Source of the DNA: Galaxea fascicularis
Taxonomy: Eukaryota; Cnidaria; Anthozoa; Scleractinia; Euphylliidae
Assembly (NCBI GenBank): GCA_948470475.1
Contig: OX419347.1
Span: forward strand, 15,279,175-15,343,174
DNA: 64,000 bases
Reading direction: 5' to 3'
Part shown: positions 45,883 to 55,824 of the stretch, in pieces
Numbering within the stretch: the first letter of the stretch is position 1
Layout: each line of letters opens with the position of its first letter
Notes under the pieces: generated by a model
Seen by the model: only the letters and a program-made list of their open reading frames with translations
Told to the model about the DNA's origin: nothing
The model's database searches: none
Made by a program: the position numbers and the translations under genes

Positions 45883-47135
45883 ATCGCCGTAGCTTTAAGG
45901 CAAAGTCATTATATTGTCGAGTCTACCGGCCAAACAAACCCTCGTCCACTGTACTCGGCGCAAAACAAAGGAATCTGCATGTGATCATTTTGAAGAGCGC
46001 GGATAAAGATTATTATGGGATTAGCGGTGGAGCTGAAAACACGTCTTCAGTTGACAGACAGGAAGGTCAAATTCGTCGTGCCACTACTTCCATCATTGGC
46101 TACCTCGACAAATAAGCAGACAAAGCCAGAATTTCCGTTCATTTACATTTAAATATTTTGTCTATTTGCCCCATTAACACTGCCACCCGTTCTGTTTTAG
46201 ATCGGTTCCTTCGCTTTGTCTTCTGGGTCAACATCGTGTTTAAAAAAGGGTTCCCAAAGCCTTAAATCATTTCACCAATTGCCATAGAAGTACATTTTGT
46301 CTGTCAACGGTGTCACAGCTGTTGTCAGTCAGGCGAAGATTGTCGGAAAATTCATTCACAGCAATGAAAAACAGTGATATGCATTGTGCAAATTTCCACT
46401 CATTACGTGCGAAACTTTAAAGAAACATTCGCTATAATAATACCTGTTTTTGCTCGAGTTCTAGCTCGACACCGAAATTCACCAGAGGCGAAATAAATTT
46501 GTTTTGGCGAAAATTAACGACTTTGACTGACACTTCTGGTAAAAGGTATATTGAAAGGCGAGAGTGACAAAAGTTCAAAAACAAACTTTGAAGAATATTT
46601 TTTAATTAGCGGCTTGAAATATTCCTTTTCGGCAAGTTGAAGTGGAGCTGCGGAACGCCCCCTTTTTCGAAGTCAGAATGGGGCTGATGCCAAATCTCGT
46701 TTGTTTACCTTTTCAGTGGCGAAAAGTGGTTTTTGCTTTGTCTTCGACTCCGCTTAGCGCGACATTTTTGCAAACAAAAAGACTGTTCTAAAAGGTTTGC
46801 TTTGCATCACAACTCAGGAAAAAAACCTTGCCCTCGGGCAAACGGCTGCCACGCGCTTTTAAGTTTCCGAAAAATCGTCTGCTGTATATCACTGTTCCTT
46901 TAAAAGTGTCCTTGTTGCAGCCGGGAGATTGACTTTCAATTATTGACTGGCGTCTTCAAGTCTGCAATAAATTTTTCAAATCTCGTTTTTTTTTTCTCGA
47001 GAAAAGGACAACAGGATCAGGAAACTCCTGATTTCCTGGGCAGATACTACATCCGGTATTACCCTGAGAACAGCATGCTTGCAATACTCATTTGAATCTA
47101 TAATCTTATTGCAGAATTAACAATGCAGTACCGTA

Positions 47136-47282
47136 TAGGTGGTTTTCACGTTACGTCATCGCCGCCATGCTGGTGGACGGTAAACAATAGATCTCTCACT
47201 AGCTCGTTTTGTTCGTCCACCAGCATTTGTACATTTCACCATCGTTATCCGTGACTCTAGAGATTGGCTGTTAACCACCTAT
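47136..47282. mobile_element. MITE with TAGGTGGTT ends
   Basis: Ends ATAGGTGGTT and AACCACCTAT. An inner inverted pair, ATGCTGGTGGACG (about 47167) and CGTCCACCAGCAT (about 47214), strengthens the fold. Confidence 0.65.
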
Positions 47283-48139
47283 TGAGCAAGAGTAAACGTT
47301 TTTTTTTCTCGAACCCTGAGAAAATGACCTTTCGAGTACTTGGCCTGGAGAAAAGTCATAACATTGTGCTGTAATTGAATTTAATCTCACCATGCGAAGA
47401 AATTTTTCGTGCTCTTATCGCGCCGTTTCACTTGCACTCATTTGGCACCGAGGAAAATAAACTTGTGGACCCCATCGTCATTGAATCATTCTAATTAATG
47501 TTTTAACAAATGCTTCGACTATCACTAATTAACTAATAGCAACTTTATCACCTAACTGAAAATGGCAAGCGAGTGATGTACAAGTCACTCAAGTTTACTT
47601 CGCTAATTTTGAATATATCATGAAGCGCGAAAATGGAAGGGTATTTGGTGTACAAGAGTGAGATGTGAGAATAACTTATCAGCTCAGAGAGACAAGAACG
47701 GGAGTCCACTATAATGAAGAGTCCAACGTTCATACTGCTTCTGGCTGTTCTAAAAAGTCGGGTTATCGTCAGGTTCGCACTGAATTAAAGCGATTGCGCA
47801 ATCCTCACTAAAAGCTGACCAGTTATCGTAACCAAAAAAGAAAGGTTAAAGCAGATAAACACAAGAGGTTTTGCTCCTGGGTTTTGCTCCAGGGGCACGC
47901 TCCGAGAGCAAAGCTCCTCCCGGTGTACCAATTCCAATGATTTCATGGGCGTAATTCATTCTCGGGAACAGAATTTCCACCCTGCAAAATGCTCTACAAC
48001 ATTAAACCGGTTAAATTTTTGGGAGCAAGCTCGCGAGGCAAATTGAAAAAACTTGAAAATGCTCCCTCGTATGCACTGATGGATTAGGCGGCAAATACAA
48101 AAGATCAACCAATCAAATTAGCGACAGTCTTCCAGGGTC

Positions 48140-48475
48140 AATAGACCTTTTTGCCGACACGGCGGCCATCTTGAATTCTATTGTTTTGACTGAGAAATTA
48201 CGGGCTGCCGAGGGGGCAATCGCTGGAAAATTTATCGTATACACAGCTTTCAGGATAAATTTTTACTACTTGTCTCTCGTATTCCAAAACAAATATTACA
48301 AGCGTTACATCTTTCTGTCACGGTATTTGGCAGTGGTTTCTATGGTTAGCGAAAAATTATTGTTAAAAGTTATCACGCCACAGTATTCTTTATAATTATT
48401 TCTCATCTGCCCCCTGGGTATCCCATAATTTCCTCGGAATTCAAGATGGCCGCCGTATCGGTAAAAAAGTCTATT
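48140..48475. mobile_element. 336-bp MITE with 38-bp inverted repeats
   Basis: Left AATAGACCTTTTTGCCGACA and CGGCGGCCATCTTGAATT; the right end is their complement with three or four changes. No transposase inside. Confidence 0.85.
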
Positions 48476-48820
48476 CTTGAGAAATGCTTCCTTGTGTGTA
48501 CCATAATATGGAGCAAGCTCCCACAGTACGCTCCCTAGTGTGTACCAGACTGTTGTCCCCGTGAAGAGCATTTCTCTCCTGTTAGTCAGCTTGTGAAGAA
48601 AAGGGTGATGCAATATTACGAAAATATCACCACATTATTACCCGGTCTCACGTTAATTCTCCTTCGGTACCTGAATAAGGTAGGCCGTTTGTCCAACCGA
48701 AATACGAGGTTATACACAATTTTGATAAGACCATTCCACATTGCATCGGTCTCTGCTTTTATATTCTCACTAAATGTATCGCGGCTGCATCGACTATGTT
48801 TCAGCGATATGTTTCAGTTT

Positions 48821-49100
48821 CGGGGGTACAAGGGGAATATTCAGTTCCACTTAAGATATTCCGTATTCCGCTGTTCTCCAGGGGTGAATATTCCCATTCC
48901 TTGATAATATTTCGGAGGATATTCCTTGTTATTTTTATAAATTTATTTTAATAAATTTATCAAGCTGGCTGAGTATTCTCGCTTGCGTTTGTTTTATTGA
49001 AATATTCCGTATTCTGTACATTTTTCAGGTAAATATTCAATATTCCTAGGATTTTCAAGTACGATATTCAATCATGATATTCAATATTCCCCTTGAACCT
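48821..49100. mobile_element. MITE with ACAAGGGGAATATT ends
   Basis: Ends GGTACAAGGGGAATATTCA and, complemented, GGTTCAAGGGGAATATTGA. The inside is packed with AATATTC motifs in both orientations. Confidence 0.65.
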
Positions 49101-50639
49101 GATTCAGTTGACTGTCAGTTTTTATTATCTTTCTTCGGTCTCTTGTCCGCTGCATCATGATACGTCAGATATGACGATACTAGATTTGTTCCGTTTTTTT
49201 CTTGAGTCCTACATTTCAGAATAAAATTAAACATGAACACCGTTCGCGACGACTGAAAGAAGACTGATTTTCACGGCATGACGCGAAACTTATCTTGATC
49301 CTTTCGTCTTTTCCTTTTCTTTCCATTTGCGTTTCAGTTAATTTATCAAACTTTCTCTTTCGAGTACTTCTGTTCTCGACGCTAGACGTTAGGAAGTAAC
49401 CTCTGGGTACGTATCAGGCCTCTTTCAATTCAATTCAAATCTTTATTTATTTAAAACTATACGAATGATTCGGGTTTTGTTAGTTTTCGAGCTCCTGTGT
49501 TCTTTTAGCAGTGTTGCCATTTCCTAAATTCTAGCTAAGTCATTTCTTTGAATCCAGCTAGCTATGAAGAGCTTTCCATTTGAAAGTTAAAACTTCTTGA
49601 AAATACAACAGTTCGACTCATTTGTGCCAAACCCTCTTGTCCTCTGTTAAAAGCTTCGCACTTGTTAGCTGAGCATACGAAAAATAGGAGAATGTGTGCA
49701 AATTCATTTCACCTCGAAACAATGGAGTTAATGATGGTACTTTGAGCAGTCTTTCAGCTCGGAAGTTTAAACTTCTTGAAAACATAATATAATAGCCTAT
49801 GTTCCTATGTTTTGCATGAACTTGTCCCCTGTTAAGATTTTGTTCTAGAAAAACGAAATTTGTCGATACTGTCATGCGCATTCTCAGAAAATAAATTCCA
49901 ATTTCTCTCAACCTCTTCCAACCTATGATCTTTTGATTAATAGTTCGCATGCTCCACTCCTGAGCTGCAGGGAACTCGTGCAATCGAGGCCATTAGACTA
50001 AAAACAAAAAAAATTACCATGTCACTGTACTTTTGTTGAGTACACAACAATATTAAAAAGTGGCAAAATCATTTCAAGACAAAACACTCAGAGGAAATAG
50101 TGATGGCAAAGAAATTCACACTTGTCGAACTTGTTGTCTTTGTGCTTTGGCATTAACGCACTTGTCTGCCATTAAAACCATTGCGTAAGTTTGTTGAACT
50201 TACATCGAATAAGGCAAAGCCTCAATATCAAAATTCAGCAGAGGAAAATACAAGTTATGTTAATTATCTTTCACATTCTTTGCAATTCGTTTCTATTGTT
50301 TTTGTCCTTTGGGCCTCGCAATCAAGCTAAATTTTGATATTTCGAAAATAGCCTATTCAAGACAAAACAAGCTAAGAGAAACTGATATTGGTACAAAACG
50401 AAAACATTCAGTTGAACGAGGGATACCAATTACTTTTTAACTAATGTGCAGGCTGACCATAATCAAATCGTTCATTTGTTAAAATCAGAAATCGAAGAAA
50501 ATCCTCTAACTCGCTGGCACAAAGTGTAGGTACAAAATCACGGATTCGTCACGAAACCGGAACAATTTCCTCTAGTGTAAACCTAGTCTAATTGGTTGAG
50601 AAATTGCGGCATTCATGCAGAGTACTTCACTTTGCTTGA

Positions 50640-50678
50640 TTCATATCAGTTGAAAAGCCAGTTTTCAACTGATATGAA
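50640..50678. repeat. Short hairpin
   Basis: TTCATATCAGTTGAAAA and TTTTCAACTGATATGAA are exact complements around a short loop (GCCAG). Non-coding; 320 bp before the broken GPCR copy. Confidence 0.75.
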
Positions 50679-50994
50679 AGTGAGCTGAAAGTGTTGATAG
50701 CAATATGTAAAAATAAAAGTGGCAAACATTGGCCACTTTCTCGCCCACTGTGATCTCTCGTTGGTTCGTTTTGTTCCTCGTGTTGTGATCATGTTGTTCT
50801 CCCGCTCTCTGCCTTGTCTTGTTTTGTGTCAAAACGTTTCGCGAAACCCTCATTTTCTCTAGTTTTAATAATGCTGAATGATCCGATCTTGGGGTCGTTC
50901 TTTTGTTGTATCCATTTAAAATCGTGGTTAATGATGACATGGGAAAATGTAAATGACAAACATTTGTATCATAGTGGCGTGGGCAGTGTTGGAA

Positions 50995-51100
50995 TAAATA
51001 CCATGGAGAGCAAGATATGGAATGACTCCGAGCGTCAATCAGTTTATTATTTAGCTGTAATGGTAAATGTAACTGTCCCTTTTTCTTGTTCACGCTCTTT
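50995..51100 (+). pseudogene. Broken copy of the GPCR 5' end
   Basis: ATACCATGGAGAGCAAGATA starts NTMESKIWNDSE, then VNVT and PFSC, matching NTMESKIWSDSS, VNII and PFTV of the GPCR 430 bp downstream. Similarity fades after about 100 bp and no transmembrane segment survives. It appears to be what remains of a tandem GPCR duplicate. Confidence 0.7.
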
Positions 51101-51423
51101 TCCTCAGTCAATACTGTTTGCTATTTCGCGCGACCTTTATTTTTACCACCCGAGTCAGTTACAGTTTGTTGTTACACAGGTCTAATTGCCTTGGAAGTGG
51201 CGCACTCAAGCGAAGCACTGGTGTACTTTACACTCAATTCACAACTGATTTAACTGCTAAATGGAATTAATGGCAACATGTGAAAAGGTAAATGGTAAAC
51301 ACTAGTGCAATTAAATTGTGGAGGTATAGCGAATAAATAAATGCCCGTGTCAGCCTTGGACGTCTGAACACAGGCAAGTTCTTGGCCGTTTCAGACACCA
51401 TCGGAAAGATATCTGATAACACC

Positions 51424-52308
51424 ATGGAGAGCAAGATATGGAGCGACTCTTCAATCAGTTTATTGGTAGCTGTAGTGGTTAACATTATTGCCTGTCCCTT
51501 TACAGTTCTGCTTAACGTGTTGGTTATCGTCGCTGTTAGAAGCCGGCCCAGCCTAAGAAGCATGTCCAACATTCTGCTGGCTTGTTTAGCATTTACCGAC
51601 GCCCTAACTGGTCTTATTCTCCAACCATCGTTTATACTGTGGGGAACTTTCCAGTTACTAGGCGTGACCAAACACAACGTCGATCGTTTTCGAATCTCCT
51701 CTTTACGCGCTCTGTTCGTTTGCTCGGTGCTCCATCTGACTTTGGTAACATGCGAGAGACTCCTAGCGATCAAATATACTATGCGTTACCCTTATATTGT
51801 CACAACACGAAACATTAAGGTGGCGGTCATCGCCGTCTGGCTCTTTTCTGTTCTTCCAGCCGCACTGGGCCTTACTATCCAGTACAACGAGGTGGCAAAA
51901 GTCTTAGCCTTGTTAGACACTCTTGTTTTCGCTTCATCTCTTCTTTTCATTGTGTGTACATATGTCATTTTATATCGTGAAATGCTCCGTCATCGAAAGA
52001 AGATCAAATCCCAACAGCTACCACGAGAAGAAATACGACGAGTTGAAAAAGACAACAGAGCGCTGAAGACAACTATATTAGTCGTCGGTGCTGTTATTTT
52101 GTGTTTTCTTCCCATACCCTTTCTGATTTTGTTAGTATTTGTATTGAAATTGAACATGAACCTCGTTCTTCGTCCCATATTTCCCACGCTGGTCATGTTA
52201 AACTCTCTTTTTAATCCACTAATTTACTGTTGGCGGCAAAAAGAGATGAGGCAGTTTGTTTTCCGATTTTCGCCTTGTGCGGCTGCGGTATCCGCCCCAC
52301 ACAACTGA
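51424..52308 (+). CDS. Rhodopsin-class (class A) G protein-coupled receptor, intronless
   Basis: 294 residues from ATG 51424 (context CACCATGG); an in-frame ATG at 51382 would add 14 residues, but homology with the broken copy starts at MESKIW, so 51424 is preferred. Seven hydrophobic segments. Class A marks: Asn in TM1 (LLNVLVIVAV), LACLAFTDA in TM2 (Asp 2.50), CERLLAI in place of DRY at the TM3 end, VIAVWLF in TM4, CFLPIP in place of CWxP in TM6, and NPLIYCW at the TM7 end. A basic third loop (HRKKIKSQQ) fits G-protein coupling. An Asn at NDS sits in the broken copy only. It resembles the expanded cnidarian class A receptors; the ligand is unknown. It is flanked by minus-strand receptor kinase genes. 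Confidence 0.9.
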   Translation: MESKIWSDSSISLLVAVVVNIIACPFTVLLNVLVIVAVRSRPSLRSMSNILLACLAFTDALTGLILQPSFILWGTFQLLGVTKHNVDRFRISSLRALFVCSVLHLTLVTCERLLAIKYTMRYPYIVTTRNIKVAVIAVWLFSVLPAALGLTIQYNEVAKVLALLDTLVFASSLLFIVCTYVILYREMLRHRKKIKSQQLPREEIRRVEKDNRALKTTILVVGAVILCFLPIPFLILLVFVLKLNMNLVLRPIFPTLVMLNSLFNPLIYCWRQKEMRQFVFRFSPCAAAVSAPHN

Positions 52309-52649
52309 TTTTGACTCTCGAAAAATATTTCACAACTACGAATATTGCCTAAATCATTTAAAGTAACAATCATGATTAAAGTTCAGTACGACAATGATAA
52401 TAATAATTAAAGAAGATGTAAACATTCAAATGGTCACTGATGTATAGCACGTTCCAAAGGTGATGAAACATGTAAGTTGAATTGTGTTTCTATAAGAAAT
52501 TTTGATCTCAAAAGGTACACCCCAGGCCAACTCTTTACAGTCGTAAGAACTCTAATCACTTAGCTAGCTTGGCTATCTACTAGATCACGAAAATTTTATC
52601 ACCACAGGGATGTTCAGGATTTTGGTAACTTCAAGGAGTTGGACGTGGA

Positions 52650-52846
52650 GGATAACGAGCACACCAACCCGGGATAGTAAATCGAAGTCAATTTGTGGAT
52701 TGAGTTCGATCGAGTTCGGCAATCGAACGAAATCGAACACCGAACTTCGTGTCGATTGCCGAACTCGATCGAACTCGATCGAACTCAATCCACAGATTGA
52801 CTTCGATTTACTCTCCCGGGTTGGTGTGCTCGTTACCGTCACACAA
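52650..52846. mobile_element. Near-perfect palindromic MITE, about 75-bp arms
   Basis: Arms start AACGAGCACACCAACCCGGG and run through GTAAATCGAAGTCAATTTGT and GAGTTCGATCGAGTTCGG to a centre near 52747. Because the arms are long, both strands carry the same short open frame (SKSKSICGLSSIEF), which mimics a gene. Confidence 0.88.
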
Positions 52847-53230
52847 GTCGTACAACTAAAACCACCAGCCATTCAATAAATAAAGTCAAGAAATTGACAT
52901 ATTGTACAAGAGTACAAATAACCAACGTGCTTAAGTCTCAGGGCTGTGCGATATCCCGTACGCGAGTTACAAGGCAAAATGTACCGATCAAAATTATAGT
53001 TTAGTATGAGGCCGGAAGCGAGTCAAAATTTGTGGAGTCTACTTTGGCTATCTAATGATCTCAAACGCCTTCTTCTCTTTGCTGAGCTTGCAAACATACA
53101 CACACACGTAATGTACGTGTAAGCAGTCATCTTATGTCACGCACTACTTTCAAAACAAAACTAGCTCCCTTTTTTACGAGATGAGTTTAGAACTTAAACA
53201 ACTGTTTACTTTTTAAATTTTAGTTGTTTT

Positions 53231-53333
53231 TGTGTGGCTTACACGAAGTGTATAGCCACATTATGCTGAGACCAAATTTATTTATTTGTCCACGAGAGTC
53301 GAGCGCCTGTCACGTGGTCTAGTAAGCCACACA
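53231..53333. mobile_element. Short MITE with TGTGGCTTAC ends
   Basis: TTGTGTGGCTTACAC at the left and GTAAGCCACACA at the right, about 100 bp apart. Confidence 0.6.
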
Positions 53334-54249
53334 TGTACGCATTGCGGATCTATTTTTTTTTACGTCACGCGCACCACAAAAATAAACAACGAATGGAAGA
53401 GGGCATTGTTTTACTAACAACTTTACTTAACAAAATGAACTTAACTAGAAAATTAAATATAATATGATACAAGTGCTAAATTGATGTAACGAAACATCCT
53501 CACAGTACGAGTGTTGTAAAAGTTCATTCCATTCACACCCGGCAATTCAACCCCATTCAAATTCGCCCGAACAATTTCGCACACTGCGAAGCTAACAATC
53601 TTACATACTGTGGAGGAGATTCCAGGGCGAATTCGCCAATCTTTTGGCCCAATGTAAAGCCAACATGCCAACAAGATCAAGAGCAATAGTGTCAACGAGT
53701 TCGCTGGGCGAATTTGCATAAGGATGACTTGCCTTGAGGCGATACTATTCACACCAAGCACAAAATAACTGAATCAGGTACTCCTTCTCCCTTTCATGTT
53801 TTTCATGCTCATTTTGGATATATATTGCTAAAAATCGTAATAAGCTACCACTCTGAACGCATTCTTGTCTCATATGGCGATATTTTCAGACATATATACA
53901 ATGAAAACCTAAAGGCTACGGGCGTCCATCTTTCTGGTTTTGTGTCAATCACGAGCGTGACTCCCACGCGCGGATATCCTTTTGCGCACGTCTCCATCTA
54001 CGATCTCAACCTACAAACTTCACACATAAAGGATAATATTTCAGTTTTAAGTTAAAATAAAATGCACCTTGACCAAGGGTGACCTAGTGTTTACAAGAGT
54101 CTAAATAAATATTTCTTAGAAAATAAGCTCGAACACTCGAACTTTTCCCTGATAAAGCGGTTATTCCCAATGTTTGCACGTGTGTATGACTGATCCTCTA
54201 TTTTGATTAACCCTTTCACTCCAAGACTGTTGCGTTTCCAACACAGGAA

Positions 54250-54450
54250 AATACTGCAGCTTTGAATGATCACATTTTAGGATTTTGTTGACAGTATTTT
54301 AAGTTAATACCGCCTACCACAGCACAATAAAACGGCACCAAAGAAAGTTCTGCTCAATAAGCTTTCATTAGAATGGTTAGGAATTTATCCACAAGGTGCG
54401 GCAATATCAACAGCACAACAGGAAGACACTGCTCAGTAGCTTCACTTAAA
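54250..54450. repeat. Diverged relative of the 105-bp tandem repeat
   Basis: Shares CACATTTTAGGATTTTGT, GCACAATAAAACGGCACCA, TCTGCTCAATAAGCTTTCAT and CTGCTCAGTAGCTTCA with 27551-27890. About two damaged units. Confidence 0.7.
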
Positions 54451-54954
54451 TCCCATTGTGCACCATAATTGACACAACTTAAAACCACCAGGAACACATC
54501 TCAACAGCTGCATTCTGAACCGTCGCTTATTAGAATTTCACCCACAGACTTTGGAGTAAACTGGTTAACACGGCTAATGAACTTTGTGCAAACTTAACTA
54601 ACTTTCTTTGGTAAATATTTCTTTCTTGTGACTTCTTACTTACGTTACGGTTTTTAAAATTGCCCTTTAAAAACAAACTACTATCAAACTTTCCTGGGAT
54701 TTTTCGGATGTACTCAATTCACGCTGTTTTTAAGTCAAAACTTTCCCTTTGACATGGGAAGATTGTTAAATACCAAGCTCTCTAGTTTTAAAAATAACGT
54801 AACGAGAGCTACACTAATTCTTGGTAAAATGCGTAAGCTATTTTCATATATTCGCGCTAGATTGGTGTGAATCTTGCTGCGTAAGGCACGGGCGTTGTGA
54901 TGAATTTTCACCATTGCTCCACTCACTATTTGTGAATTGATTTTACGTCTTCCT

Positions 54955-55824
54955 CTAATGGCTTTCTGCGATGGAATCCCCAGCCCATTCTCGCAACCGC
55001 GAACAAATCTCGGAGAATAGGGGTCGATCCGCGGCATCCTCCTCCCAACATTCCCGCATCAACCCGTACATGCGTGCGGGACAATGATCCGGGCAGGAGA
55101 GCACTTGCAGATCCCGTATTTGCTCAATCGCTTCCTGATTGTTAAGTCCCGCATACGGCTGGCTCCCGAAGGTGTAAAGTTCCCATAATAAGACTCCATA
55201 TGACCAGACGTCCGTCCGATGGGAGAACTGCAGCGAGTTTAGCGCTTCCGGTGCCATCCACCGAACCGGAAGCAGAGCGCTGCTGTGCACCCAGGAGTAA
55301 TCCCCAGGGTATTTGTAGCCCCCGATGCCAAGGTTGGATATTTTCACGATATTGTCTTCGGTGACGTAGCAGTTCCGGGCCGCAAGATCACGGTGCACGA
55401 AGTTATGCTCCACCAGAAAGTCCATTCCAGAGGCGACTTGAAGCGCAAAGTCCAATAGCAAGTCGTATTCCGAGAGATCGCATGGTATTAACCCGGACAA
55501 CTTGGACGCGTTATCCACTAAGAATCGATACAGGTCCACATCAGAAGGATACTCGAAAACCATGAAGCGGGGCTCGTCGCCAGCTGACACACCGATAAGA
55601 CACAAGACGTTGATGTCTTGTAGATTGGCAAGGATAGAAGTCTCCCTTTTAAAATTTTCCACCGCTGTTGGAGGAACATCGTTCTTCAGTCGCTTAATAG
55701 CGATTTCCACGTCTGAGAACTCCGAGTCGAGTTTAATCAGAGCGCCTTTACAGACTTTGGCGAATCCGCCTTCACCAAGAGCTTCAAGAAACTTAACCTT
55801 GCCTTGGTTCACCTCCGTATGGTC
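54955..55824 (-). CDS. RTK B kinase exon (NLG for DFG)
   Basis: One exon codes for the whole 289-residue kinase segment. Lysine is kept (VEIAIKRLK), C-helix Glu is likely in FKRETS, the catalytic loop is a normal FVHRDLAARNC, but the magnesium loop is VKISNLGIGG, with Asn in place of the DFG Asp. The glycine loop reads GEGGFAKV with Ala for the third Gly. The C-lobe LPVRWMAPEAL, DVWSYGVLLWELYTFG and DRPLF is typical. Loss of that Asp is normally incompatible with ordinary catalysis. Confidence 0.93.
   Translation of the reverse strand, partial: DHTEVNQGKVKFLEALGEGGFAKVCKGALIKLDSEFSDVEIAIKRLKNDVPPTAVENFKRETSILANLQDINVLCLIGVSAGDEPRFMVFEYPSDVDLYRFLVDNASKLSGLIPCDLSEYDLLLDFALQVASGMDFLVEHNFVHRDLAARNCYVTEDNIVKISNLGIGGYKYPGDYSWVHSSALLPVRWMAPEALNSLQFSHRTDVWSYGVLLWELYTFGSQPYAGLNNQEAIEQIRDLQVLSCPDHCPARMYGLMRECWEEDAADRPLFSEICSRLREWAGDSIAESH

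Larger units (their letters stand above)
45883..50990. other. Intergenic region between RTK A and the GPCR
   Basis: 5.1 kb, AT-rich, with three inverted-repeat elements (47136-47282, 48140-48475, 48821-49100). Upstream sequence of RTK A is expected near 45883-46400. Open frames such as 49618-49983 minus and 48593-48904 plus show no domain and I do not call them. Confidence 0.5.
52309..54954. other. Intergenic region between the GPCR and RTK B
   Basis: Holds a large palindromic MITE (52650-52846), a short MITE (53231-53333) and a diverged 105-bp repeat relative (54250-54450). An open frame at 53453-53761 minus has a hydrophobic run, but it starts inside repeated text (GGGCGAATT) and I do not call it. 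The 3' end of RTK B lies at 54955. Confidence 0.5.

Noticed and set aside
49618..49983. 121-residue open frame, minus strand
   Set aside because: Contains near-repeats of its own text, has no domain, and lies in a repeat-rich spacer.
52585..52879. Two overlapping open frames on opposite strands with a shared peptide
   Set aside because: Explained by the palindromic MITE.
53453..53761. 102-residue open frame with a hydrophobic stretch, minus strand
   Set aside because: Starts within repeat-like text (GGGCGAATT on both sides) and has no family resemblance or flanking splice logic.
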